Shown piece by piece: positions 8,479 through 16,754 of a stretch of DNA of 64,000 nucleotides. The stretch covers positions 62,001 to 126,000 of the forward strand of contig NZ_RKRF01000011.1 in NCBI RefSeq assembly GCF_003843875.1, read 5' to 3'. This DNA is from Aquisalibacillus elongatus (lineage in GTDB: Bacteria; Bacillota; Bacilli; Bacillales; Alkalibacillaceae). A program made the translations under genes and the position numbers. The notes under the pieces are model-generated. The model had not been told where the DNA came from and searched no databases. It saw only the letters and a list, made by a program, of their open reading frames with translations. How positions within the stretch are numbered: position 1 is the stretch's first letter; each line of letters starts with the position of its first letter.

Positions 8479-8550
8479 AAAAAGACCACTTCTTTCCCTT
8501 TTGTTTTAAACGTATATTTTAAAATTTTTATTTTTTAATGTAATTTTATT

Positions 8551-8596
8551 TTAACATGTGTTTTTTCATATTATAATAAAATTAAGAACTTTTCAA
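8551..8596. promoter_or_regulatory. Overlapping divergent promoters of glcD and nagA
   Basis: Plus strand: TTAACA (8551-8556), 15 bases, TATAAT (8572-8577). Minus strand: TTGAAA (8596-8591), 15 bases, TATAAT (8575-8570). Both use the palindrome ATTATAAT, so two polymerases could not sit there together. The 15-base spacers are short. Prediction from sequence only. Confidence 0.45.
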
Positions 8597-8623
8597 AAAA
8601 TTATCAAGAGGGGTACGATCACT

Positions 8624-10018
8624 ATGACATGGATTCAAGAGATTCGACAAATTGTCGGTGACAAGCATGTGCAAACAAAACAGTCCTCTTTACATTCTTA
8701 CGCATACGATGCCACGCCGAATTTCAATGCAAAACCAGAGGCTGTGGTTGCTCCAGCAAGTGAACAAGAAATCAAAAAAATTGTCACGGTCTGTGATAAC
8801 CACCAAGTACCCATTGTGCCACGGGGATCTGGTACGAATTTAGCTGCTGGCACGACACCTACTCAGGGTGGTGTCGTTTTGCTTTTCCATCGTATGAATC
8901 AAATTTTGGAACTCGATGAAAACAACTTAACGATTACGGTTCAACCAGGTGTCATTACGGGAGATATATGTCAGACCGTTGAGGCAAAAGGATTATTTTA
9001 CCCACCTGATCCCAGTTCGATGAAAATCTCAACAATCGGTGGTAATATAAACGAAAACTCCGGTGGCTTACGTGGCTTAAAGTATGGTGTAACGAAGGAT
9101 TATGTTCTCGGTGTTAATGCTGTTTTAGCGAACGGCGATGTGATTCGCGCAGGTGGGAAAAACGTTAAGGATGTCGCGGGATACGATTTAACCAGTTTGT
9201 TTGTCGGTTCAGAAGGGACATTAGGAATCATAACAGAAGCAACACTTAAACTGGTCCCATTACCTGAGTCGAAACAAACATTGTTAGCTTCTTTTGATTC
9301 GATTGAACGCGCAGCTGAAACCGTTTCACAGGTGATTGCTAACAAATTAACCCCTGCAACACTAGAGTTCATCGACCGTGCAACGATTCAAGCAGTTGAA
9401 GATTATTCCCATGTCGGTTTACCAACAGATGCCGAAGCAGTATTACTAATCGAACAAGATGGTCCACCTTCCATTTGCGAACACGATATTCAATTAATTC
9501 AAGGGATTGCGGTCGAACATGGGGCAATCACCACACAAATAGCTGAAACGGAAGAACGAGCAGCTCAGTTACGTGAGGCGAGGCGTAGTGCTCTATCAGC
9601 TTTAGCCAAACGTAGCCCAACGACCATTTTAGAAGACGCTACCGTCCCTCGTTCTGAAATCGCCACCATGGTTAAAGCGATTGAGGCGATTGCCTTAGAG
9701 TATGAGGTCAATATCGCGACATTCGGCCATGCTGGTGATGGCAATTTACACCCAACATGCATGACAGATCTGCGTGACAAATCTGAATGGGAACGTGTCG
9801 AAGCCGCATTCGCCGCGATTTTTCAAAAAGCTATTGACCTAGGTGGCACCATTACAGGGGAACATGGCGTCGGCGAAATGAAGTCACCCTACTTAGCTTG
9901 GAAAGTCGGTGACGAGGGAATCAATCTCATGAAACAAATCAAGGACGCCTTTGATCCCCAACACATCATGAATCCAGGTAAATTATTTCACCGTTCAGGA
10001 GGTGAGGTCGATGAGTGA
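8624..10018 (+). CDS. glcD: FAD-linked D-2-hydroxyacid (D-lactate/glycolate) dehydrogenase subunit
   Basis: 464 residues. FAD-binding type 4 domain: VPRGSGTNLAAGTTPTQGG near residue 70 and SSMKISTIGGNINENSGG near 135. The C-terminal oxidase domain ends with FGHAGDGNLHP and GGTITGEHGVGEMK. Start set at 8624: AGAGGGG lies 10 bases upstream and the N-terminus is MTWIQEIRQI; the longer frame from 8558 overlaps the promoter. It runs opposite to nagA and overlaps glcF by 8 bases. GlcD proteins oxidise glycolate or D-lactate; beside murQ, whose product is D-lactate, D-lactate is the likelier substrate. GlcE is absent, as in B. subtilis. Confidence 0.85.
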   Translation: MTWIQEIRQIVGDKHVQTKQSSLHSYAYDATPNFNAKPEAVVAPASEQEIKKIVTVCDNHQVPIVPRGSGTNLAAGTTPTQGGVVLLFHRMNQILELDENNLTITVQPGVITGDICQTVEAKGLFYPPDPSSMKISTIGGNINENSGGLRGLKYGVTKDYVLGVNAVLANGDVIRAGGKNVKDVAGYDLTSLFVGSEGTLGIITEATLKLVPLPESKQTLLASFDSIERAAETVSQVIANKLTPATLEFIDRATIQAVEDYSHVGLPTDAEAVLLIEQDGPPSICEHDIQLIQGIAVEHGAITTQIAETEERAAQLREARRSALSALAKRSPTTILEDATVPRSEIATMVKAIEAIALEYEVNIATFGHAGDGNLHPTCMTDLRDKSEWERVEAAFAAIFQKAIDLGGTITGEHGVGEMKSPYLAWKVGDEGINLMKQIKDAFDPQHIMNPGKLFHRSGGEVDE

Positions 10019-11336
10019 ATCCATCACTCAAGCCTTTCAGGAACGAATAAGTGAAGATGAATTACTCAATTGTATGAAGTGTGGCTTTTGTCTACCTGCT
10101 TGTCCGACATATGTCGAGACGCAAGATGAAGTTCACTCTCCGCGCGGACGAATTTCACTTATGATGGCGGTTCGAGACGGAGAGATTGATGATGTTCATG
10201 AAGTCGAGGAATCACTTAATGTTTGCCTAGGTTGCCGAGCTTGTGAACCTGCTTGCCCTGCCGGTGTTAATTATGGGGAAATGCTAGAAGAAGCGCGAGC
10301 GATTTTTTACGAACATAAAGATAAGGCCATACGAGAAAAAGCCTTACGCAAAACAACATTAAACACCCTTTTTACCGATCAAGACAAAATTGGCAAAGCA
10401 ACAAGTTTATTACGATTTTATCAGCGATCCGGTTTACAAAAAACAGCACGAAAATTAAAGGTGATGAACTTTTTCCCGGAACATATGCAACAAATGGAAC
10501 GCGTCTTACCAGAAGTTCCGAAACGGACAAAACAGCACCGTGAATCGACATTCCCGAGTGAAACAACTCAGACGAAAGCAACCGTTGCTATGTTTAAAGG
10601 CTGCCTCATGGATACGCTATTTTACGATACGAACCAGTCTACGATTGCGTTATTAAACCGAGCCGGCTGTGATGTCGTCGTTCCTGACACTCAAGGTTGT
10701 TGCGGGGCTTTGCACGGCCATAGTGGGGAAAAATCTGGTGCTGTTGAATTGGCTAAGCAAAATATTGAAGCATTTGAAACAGCAGACGTCGACTACATCA
10801 TCACGAATGCTGGCGGTTGCGGAGCGTTTCTTCATGACTACGATCATTTATTAAAAAACGATCCTGACTGGGCTGAGCGAGCAAAAGCGTTCACCGATAA
10901 AATTGTCGATTTTTCGAGCGTATTAATGGAGCTTGATTTTCCAAACGAAGTACCTTTAATAATCGATCCTCAAATCATCACCTATCAAGATTCGTGTCAC
11001 TTAAGGAATGTCTTATGCGTTGCGGAAGCGCCCCGTCAACTCATCCAGGCGATCCAAGGAGGGGGATACGTTGAAATGCCACACGCTGACCAATGTTGTG
11101 GTTCAGCCGGCATCTATAACTTGACGCAACCTGAGATGTCGATGCAAATCTTAGATCATAAAATGAAAAACGTCGACACAACCAGTGCGACCACAATTGT
11201 GACGACGAATCCAGGCTGTCTATTACAAATGAAACTAGGTATCGAACGAACTGAGCAAACAGATACGATGCGTGCTGTTCATTTAGCAGACCTATTATTA
11301 GAGGCATTATCAACTGATGATTTGAACTCAGGTTGA
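10011..11336 (+). CDS. glcF: Fe-S electron-transfer subunit of the D-lactate/glycolate dehydrogenase
   Basis: 441 residues. Two 4Fe-4S ferredoxin motifs (CMKCGFCLPACP and CLGCRACEPACP) lie in the first 90 residues. Two CCG domains follow (TQGCCGALHGHSG and DQCCGSAGIYNL). It would pass electrons from the FAD subunit GlcD to the membrane quinone pool. Start set at the ATG 10011, 6 bases after AGGAGGTG, rather than the GTG at 10002. Start and glcD stop overlap, implying coupling. Its last 58 bases lie over the 3' end of the convergent murK gene. Confidence 0.87.
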   Translation: MSESITQAFQERISEDELLNCMKCGFCLPACPTYVETQDEVHSPRGRISLMMAVRDGEIDDVHEVEESLNVCLGCRACEPACPAGVNYGEMLEEARAIFYEHKDKAIREKALRKTTLNTLFTDQDKIGKATSLLRFYQRSGLQKTARKLKVMNFFPEHMQQMERVLPEVPKRTKQHRESTFPSETTQTKATVAMFKGCLMDTLFYDTNQSTIALLNRAGCDVVVPDTQGCCGALHGHSGEKSGAVELAKQNIEAFETADVDYIITNAGGCGAFLHDYDHLLKNDPDWAERAKAFTDKIVDFSSVLMELDFPNEVPLIIDPQIITYQDSCHLRNVLCVAEAPRQLIQAIQGGGYVEMPHADQCCGSAGIYNLTQPEMSMQILDHKMKNVDTTSATTIVTTNPGCLLQMKLGIERTEQTDTMRAVHLADLLLEALSTDDLNSG

Positions 11337-12241
11337 ACTACTGCACCAGCATCTTGTAAGGCAGCAACAACAGCGCCCACAACGGGTTCTCGCTCAAGAA
11401 CTCTAACTGGTACAGATAATTGCTGATTGAGTATTGTTGGCAAGACATCACGACGTTTAAACAACCCACCCGCTAAGACAACTTCTTGGTTATGTTGGAA
11501 ATGGCGGTTCAGCATCGTTTGAATTGATAAAGTTAGATCATCTGCAGCTTGTTGAATTAGACGAATCGCTAAAGCATCACCATCATCATAAGCTTGAAAC
11601 ACTGGACGCGTTAATTTAGCAATCGTTTCACGGGGACTGAGCGATTCATAAATAAAAGGAATCAAATCTGGTATATGCTGTATTTGTGCGTAGGATAAAA
11701 TATGTCTTGTGATCACATCTGCCTCCACTTTACCGTCGTAAGCTTGAAAAACAGCTTGTAAGGCAGATTGACCAATTGCATAACCGCTTCCTTCATCACC
11801 GAATAAATAGCCCCAGCCACCGATGCGAGCGGTTTCGCCAGACTCATTCAGACCAAAAGTAATTGAGCCTGTCCCAGCAATTTGAACAATGCCAGGTTCA
11901 CCTAACGTTTCCGCATACAAAGCATTAATCGCATCATTATCAACTCGAATTGGGAAATCTGGTGCCGCTTCAGCTAAGACGGATTCGACAAGGTGACTTT
12001 TCTCTGAATCACCTGAACCAGACATGCCAGCAAAACCGCAAGCAATTTGACCAAAGGCTGTTGGGTTTTCCGTATGTAATTCCGTCATTATGTTAGTAAT
12101 CGTTTCTTTTAATTGTGATCGACTCACGGCATTCGGGTTCGTAGGTCCTACTGTCGATGTAGCATAAATATAACCTGTTTCATCAGCAACTAGTGCCTGC
12201 GTACCCGTGCCGCCACCGTCAATGCCTAATACGATGGTCAT
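11279..12241 (-). CDS. murK: BadF/BadG-family kinase, probable MurNAc/GlcNAc kinase
   Basis: 320 residues. ASKHA-fold kinase: IVLGIDGGGTGTQ (phosphate 1) at the N-terminus, IVQIAGTGSI (phosphate 2) and GGWGYLFGDEGSG, which marks N-acetylhexosamine kinases. Clostridium acetobutylicum MurK, the same family, phosphorylates both GlcNAc and MurNAc. This step is needed because an ABC importer delivers unphosphorylated sugar. Start at 12241 (GGGAGG 8 bases upstream); the longer frame from 12280 would overlap the promoter. The 3' end overlaps glcF on the other strand by 58 bases. Confidence 0.85.
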   Translation of the reverse strand: MTIVLGIDGGGTGTQALVADETGYIYATSTVGPTNPNAVSRSQLKETITNIMTELHTENPTAFGQIACGFAGMSGSGDSEKSHLVESVLAEAAPDFPIRVDNDAINALYAETLGEPGIVQIAGTGSITFGLNESGETARIGGWGYLFGDEGSGYAIGQSALQAVFQAYDGKVEADVITRHILSYAQIQHIPDLIPFIYESLSPRETIAKLTRPVFQAYDDGDALAIRLIQQAADDLTLSIQTMLNRHFQHNQEVVLAGGLFKRRDVLPTILNQQLSVPVRVLEREPVVGAVVAALQDAGAVVQPEFKSSVDNASNNRSAK

Positions 12242-12648
12242 GCTGTGAACCTCCCAATTGTACATAGTAATTGTGTACATAAATCATGCCACAATAATGT
12301 GCAAGTTGTCTATTCTTTATGAAAGAGTTTTACTTTACAAGAGTCTTATAGAAACAATGAGTCAAATGGCAGATTATATAGATTCTTGTCCCTAAAATAT
12401 AGCTATTTCGTAAAAGCCATCGTTTAAAAATACGACATTCTATCTATTTTTCTAAATTTTAAAAACCAATCCTCACACAACGCCTCCAATTTTCATTCAT
12501 TTTGTCCTAAATCCCAACACAAAACTTTCCTAAACCTAAAACTTTATACTCAAAAACACTGATTTACAGCATTATTCCCAAATTTGACTCTAAAATTTCA
12601 CAATGTTAACCTTATTCTAAATTTTAAATTCATCATTACCAAAGGGTG

Positions 12649-12668
12649 GTGAAACAAAATTTTATCAC
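12649..12668. promoter_or_regulatory. Imperfect palindrome before nagZ, possible operator
   Basis: GTGAAACAAAATTTTATCAC has 7 of 10 self-complementary pairs and lies 4 bases before the cre. It does not clearly match the palindromes before murQ. Confidence 0.25.
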
Positions 12669-12672
12669 AATT

Positions 12673-12687
12673 ATGAAAGCGCTTTCT
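12673..12687 (+). promoter_or_regulatory. cre (CcpA) site before nagZ
   Basis: ATGAAAGCGCTTTCT matches WTGNAARCGNWWWCA at 14 of 15 positions, 90 bases before the nagZ start. Suggests glucose repression of nagZ-namZ. Confidence 0.75.
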
Positions 12688-12776
12688 AGACCTCACCAAG
12701 ATTTATTCTTAATAGCCTCACAGAAAACACATAAGCTACTCTTGCAATTCCAATCTTAATTTGAGGTGATGCTAAC

Positions 12777-14891
12777 GTGAATCATGCGCAAAAATGGTTG
12801 ATTTTAACTGTTGCCGTCATGTTTGTCTTATCGAATGTCGGTTTAAGCATGCAAAGTCAATTAGTCCAAGCACAAGAACAAGCGACTCCTCAAGATTTAA
12901 TCCTCTTAGAAAATGTTCCCGAAGCGAATGCCACAATTGATTCTGAACAATTTCAACTATCAGCCTTAAATGTCTATGATGACGGACATTTCAAGGAAGT
13001 TTCTAAAGGAATTGAATGGTCTTCAACGAATCCAAATGTCGCCACCGTTGATGAAAATGGTCAGGTCTCACTGACTGGGCAAAACGGGAGAACATTTATC
13101 AAAGTAACCAACGGCGACTATGAAGATCGTATCGCAGTCGATTATAAAGTTAATCCCTGTAAAAAAGAACCTGGGAAACCAAAATCCGAGCCTTCTTTAG
13201 TTAAGGAACATGGCGATCGATATGATATGATTCAACACGCTTTAGACGAGCTGTCGATTGAAGAAAAGTTAGGGCAAATGTTAATGCCTGATTTTCGGAA
13301 CTGGGACGGTGAAGCAGTAACGGAAATGCTTCCAGAAATCGAACAACTCGTTGATGAGTATCATTTAGGTGGCGTGATCTTATTTGCTGAAAACGTTCAA
13401 AGCACAGAGCAAACTGCTCGTTTAGTCAGTGATTACCAAAATGCTGCTGAGAAATTTGGTTTAATGATGACTATTGACCAAGAAGGTGGCATTGTAACGC
13501 GTCTACAGTCAGGTACCGATTTTCCTGGCAATATGGCACTGGGGGCAACGCGTTCTGAAGAAATGGCCTACGATGTCGGTCAAGCTATCGGACGTGAAAT
13601 CGGATCACTTGGTATTAATACAAACTTCGCACCTGTCATGGACGTGAATAATAACCCAGATAACCCTGTTATTGGGGTCCGTTCATTCGGTGAAGATCCT
13701 GATTTAGTTGCCGATTTAGGGATCGCTTATACGAAAGGTCTGCAATCGACTGGTGTCGCAGCAACTGCTAAACACTTTCCTGGTCATGGCGATACAGATG
13801 TGGATTCACATCTAGGGTTACCAGAAGTCCCGCATGACCGCGAACGTTTAGAACAAGTAGAGCTAGCACCTTTCCAACAAGCGATGGAAGCTGGCGTGGA
13901 CATGATCATGACTGCCCATGTGACTTTCCCACAAATCGACGACACCACGGTAACATCACAAAAAACTGGTGAAGAAGTAACACTACCAGCCACGCTTTCT
14001 CACAAAGTATTAACAGAATTAATGCGTGATGACATGGGCTACGACGGCATTATCACAACAGATGCCATGAACATGAATGCCATCACAGACCATTTCGGTA
14101 CAGTAGATGCAGCGATTCGTGCTGTGAAAGCAGGTAGTGACATTGTCTTAATGCCCGTAGGCTTAGAAGAAGTTGCAGATGGTTTATTATCAGCCATTGA
14201 GGAAGGTGAGATTTCTGAAGAACGTATCGAAGCATCTGTTGAACGTATTTTAAGCTTGAAAATTGAACGCGGGATTATCAAACAAGAAAACCCACCATCT
14301 ATTGAAGATAAAATAGCAAAGGCAACTGAAATCGTAGGTGCAGATGAGCATCAACAACTAGAACGGGAGGTTGCTAATGGGTCCATTACATTGGTTAAAA
14401 ATGAAGACGATGCTCTACCACTCAACCAGGACAGTCAAGGCGAAATCGTTGTCGTTGGTGATACGTTTATAAACAATTTAGGTAAAGCGATTACCAATTA
14501 TCACGACCAAACGACTGTGATCAAAACGTCAGGTGAGTTATCAGAAAGTGAGCAAGAAACAATAGCAAACGCGGAAGCTGTGATTGCTGGCTCTTACACT
14601 TATAATGTCAATGGACGCTCACCAAATAACCCAGTCATGTCACTTATTAATTCACTCGAAGGTATGACCGATGCTCCTGTCGTCTCAGTAGGTATTCGGA
14701 ACCCGTACGATATTATGGCTTACCCTGATGTTGATGGTTATTTAGCTCAATACGGTTTTAACCAGGCTAGTTTTGATGCAACTGCTGCAACCATCTTCGG
14801 TAAAAACGAACCAACAGGAACACTTCCAGTTACGATTCCGACACTTAACGATGACGTCTTATATGAATTTGGACACGGATTGAATTACTAA
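12777..14891 (+). CDS. nagZ: Secreted beta-N-acetylglucosaminidase, GH3, with N-terminal Big2-like domain
   Basis: 704 residues from a GTG start with TTGAGGTGATG just upstream. A signal peptide (about 1-32) is followed by a bacterial Ig-like (Big2) domain at about 55-125 (GIEWSSTNPNVATVDENGQV). The GH3 barrel carries KHFPGHGDTDVDSH at 332-345, with Asp343 and His345 as the acid/base dyad known from B. subtilis NagZ, and IITTDAMNM with the nucleophile Asp. A C-terminal GH3 domain follows. It releases GlcNAc from the non-reducing ends of muropeptides or glycans outside the cell. namZ follows after 38 bases, the same pairing as in B. subtilis. Confidence 0.92.
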   Translation: MNHAQKWLILTVAVMFVLSNVGLSMQSQLVQAQEQATPQDLILLENVPEANATIDSEQFQLSALNVYDDGHFKEVSKGIEWSSTNPNVATVDENGQVSLTGQNGRTFIKVTNGDYEDRIAVDYKVNPCKKEPGKPKSEPSLVKEHGDRYDMIQHALDELSIEEKLGQMLMPDFRNWDGEAVTEMLPEIEQLVDEYHLGGVILFAENVQSTEQTARLVSDYQNAAEKFGLMMTIDQEGGIVTRLQSGTDFPGNMALGATRSEEMAYDVGQAIGREIGSLGINTNFAPVMDVNNNPDNPVIGVRSFGEDPDLVADLGIAYTKGLQSTGVAATAKHFPGHGDTDVDSHLGLPEVPHDRERLEQVELAPFQQAMEAGVDMIMTAHVTFPQIDDTTVTSQKTGEEVTLPATLSHKVLTELMRDDMGYDGIITTDAMNMNAITDHFGTVDAAIRAVKAGSDIVLMPVGLEEVADGLLSAIEEGEISEERIEASVERILSLKIERGIIKQENPPSIEDKIAKATEIVGADEHQQLEREVANGSITLVKNEDDALPLNQDSQGEIVVVGDTFINNLGKAITNYHDQTTVIKTSGELSESEQETIANAEAVIAGSYTYNVNGRSPNNPVMSLINSLEGMTDAPVVSVGIRNPYDIMAYPDVDGYLAQYGFNQASFDATAATIFGKNEPTGTLPVTIPTLNDDVLYEFGHGLNY

Positions 14892-14929
14892 TCCGTTTCT
14901 TTATTAAATAATTCAAGGAGGAATTTTTC

Positions 14930-16180
14930 ATGAAAAAATGGCTCATCGGTTTAATGGCACTAACTCTGACTTTAACAACCATAACAGTCACCATGGCAGA
15001 CCCAGGCAATGGTAATGGTCAAGCTAAAGGCCATGCAAAACAATTTGAACTAGGTGTTGAACAATTATTAGAAGATGAAAAAGACATTATTGAAGGTAAA
15101 GATGTTGGTTTAATTACAAATCCAACAGGTGTAGATTCAGAACTAAACAGTATTGTCGATACTTTACACAATGATCCTGACGTGAACCTAACTGCACTAT
15201 ACGGACCAGAGCACGGTGTCCGTGGTAGTGCCCAAGCAGGCGAATATGTTGAATACTACATTGATGAGAAAACAGGTCTTCCAGTTTATAGCCTTTACGG
15301 CGAAACGAGAAAACCAACGCCTGAAATGTTAGAAGATGTCGACGTTCTCCTATTTGATATTCAAGACGTTGGCACACGCTTCTACACTTATATTTATACA
15401 ATGGCTAATGCTATGGAAGCAGCCCAAGAAAACGATGTAGAATTCGTCGTTTTAGATCGTCCAAACCCAATTAATGGCCAAGATGTCGCAGGTCCAGTCT
15501 TAGATGATGAGTTTTCTTCATTCGTCGGAGAATATGAAATTCCGTTACGTCACGGGATGACAGTTGGTGAATTAGCTAAATTATTTAATAATGAGTTCGA
15601 TATTAACGCTGACTTAACAGTCGTTGAAATGGATAGTTGGAAGCGTTACATGTATTATGATGATACGAACTTAGATTTTGTCGCACCGTCACCAAACATG
15701 CCGACAACAGATACAACCGTGGTTTATCCAGGAGCTGCTTTAATTGAAGGTACGAACGTATCTGAAGGACGTGGCACTACCAAACCATTTGAATTAATCG
15801 GTGCACCATTTATTGATGCAGATGAACTGGCGACCCACTTAAATGAACAAGAACTACCTGGCGTCACATTTAGAGCTGCATCATTTACACCGACGTTCTC
15901 GAAACATGCTGGTAACCTATCACACGGAATAGAAATTCATGTTACCGATCAAACAGCTTATAAATCAATCGAAACAGGGTTACACATTGTTAAAGCGATT
16001 CATGATTTATACCCAGAAGACTTCTCATTCCGTTCTGATGGTTTCTTCAACAACTTAATTGGTAATGATTGGGTACAAGAAGCAATTGAAAACGGCGAAT
16101 CGGTCGATGCGATTATCGAACAATGGCAAGATGACTTAGACGAGTTCAAAGAAGTACGTGAACAATATTTAATCTATTAA
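14930..16180 (+). CDS. namZ: Secreted exo-beta-N-acetylmuramidase (DUF1343)
   Basis: 416 residues with AAGGAGGAA before the ATG. A signal peptide (about 1-23, ending near TMADPG) is followed by a DUF1343 domain starting FELGVEQLLEDE. Conserved stretches include GLITNPTGV, GPEHGVRGSAQAGE, DIQDVGTRFYTYIYTM, VLDRPNPI and GRGTTKPFELIGAP. The B. subtilis homologue (YbbC/NamZ) releases MurNAc from the non-reducing end of glycan chains whose terminal GlcNAc has been removed by NagZ. Both secreted enzymes here would therefore work alternately. Second gene of nagZ-namZ, closed by a strong terminator. Confidence 0.92.
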   Translation: MKKWLIGLMALTLTLTTITVTMADPGNGNGQAKGHAKQFELGVEQLLEDEKDIIEGKDVGLITNPTGVDSELNSIVDTLHNDPDVNLTALYGPEHGVRGSAQAGEYVEYYIDEKTGLPVYSLYGETRKPTPEMLEDVDVLLFDIQDVGTRFYTYIYTMANAMEAAQENDVEFVVLDRPNPINGQDVAGPVLDDEFSSFVGEYEIPLRHGMTVGELAKLFNNEFDINADLTVVEMDSWKRYMYYDDTNLDFVAPSPNMPTTDTTVVYPGAALIEGTNVSEGRGTTKPFELIGAPFIDADELATHLNEQELPGVTFRAASFTPTFSKHAGNLSHGIEIHVTDQTAYKSIETGLHIVKAIHDLYPEDFSFRSDGFFNNLIGNDWVQEAIENGESVDAIIEQWQDDLDEFKEVREQYLIY

Positions 16181-16229
16181 TCAAACATCTTCATAGACTG
16201 ATAGTAGGTAAAGAATAAATTATTTACTT

Positions 16230-16263
16230 CCTATCCGCCGCTTAAGCGGCGGATAGGTTTTTT
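16230..16263 (+). terminator. Strong intrinsic terminator after namZ
   Basis: A 28-base perfect palindrome (arms CCTATCCGCCGCTT / AAGCGGCGGATAGG) is followed by TTTTTT. Confidence 0.95.
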
Positions 16264-16754
16264 AATGAAGAGGAGATTAATAATTGTACAGAAGCGCGTC
16301 GTAGTATGTTTCAAGTTAAAGAAATATTCAATGAAATTGTTACCTCTATTGATTTACTCACAAACCGAACTACCAAATAAGTGGAATCTCCATCAATAAA
16401 GTCCAACCCGGAATCCTAATTGAAGGTCTCATTGGTAAGAAAGGTGATGACTTGGTGTGGAAATGGTATATAACAGAAGGTGTTTATCCCTCAAGAGCTA
16501 ATGATTTTATTAAAACTTTGAACTAACCCTTTGGAGGCTTTGCAGATAATCACACTTTAGACCATGATTTTGTCAGTCTACTAACTGGCCCCTTATTTTA
16601 AAAAATTGCATCAATTATGGCTGTGCCATATACCGCAAGTCAACTGATAGCATAAGAACTCACCTACATGGGAAATCTAAAATAGGATTGAACAAAAGTA
16701 CGGTGGAATACTTGTTTTATTTACAGTTGAAATGAGGAAAAGGAAGATAAACAC
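16264..16754 (+). pseudogene. Non-coding stretch with degenerate coding remnants
   Basis: No intact gene. One frame reads EARRSMFQVKEIFNEIV and stops at 16378-16380. The coding look continues in another frame (NYQISGISINKVQPGIL, later WKWYITEGVYPSRANDFI) to a stop near 16526. A third short piece near 16683-16740 reads NRIEQKYGGILVLFTVEM. Together they look like one or two small genes broken by frameshifts. I do not recognise the family. The rest of the interval holds nothing identifiable apart from the antiporter ribosome site. Confidence 0.35.

Larger units (their letters stand above)
12242..12776. other. Divergent intergenic region between murK and nagZ
   Basis: 535 AT-rich bases with no convincing gene. 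Toward murK there is a possible promoter (TTGCAC, 17 bases, TATGTA on the minus strand, 12304-12276) with two copies of TATGTAC near the start. Toward nagZ there is a possible -35 TTGACT at 12584, an imperfect palindrome at 12649-12668 and a cre at 12673-12687. The middle (about 12330-12580) holds nothing I can identify. Confidence 0.5.

Noticed and set aside
8558-8623. Longer N-terminus for GlcD from the ATG at 8558
   Set aside because: It overlaps the predicted promoter and has no ribosome site; the ATG at 8624 has AGAGGGG and the family start.
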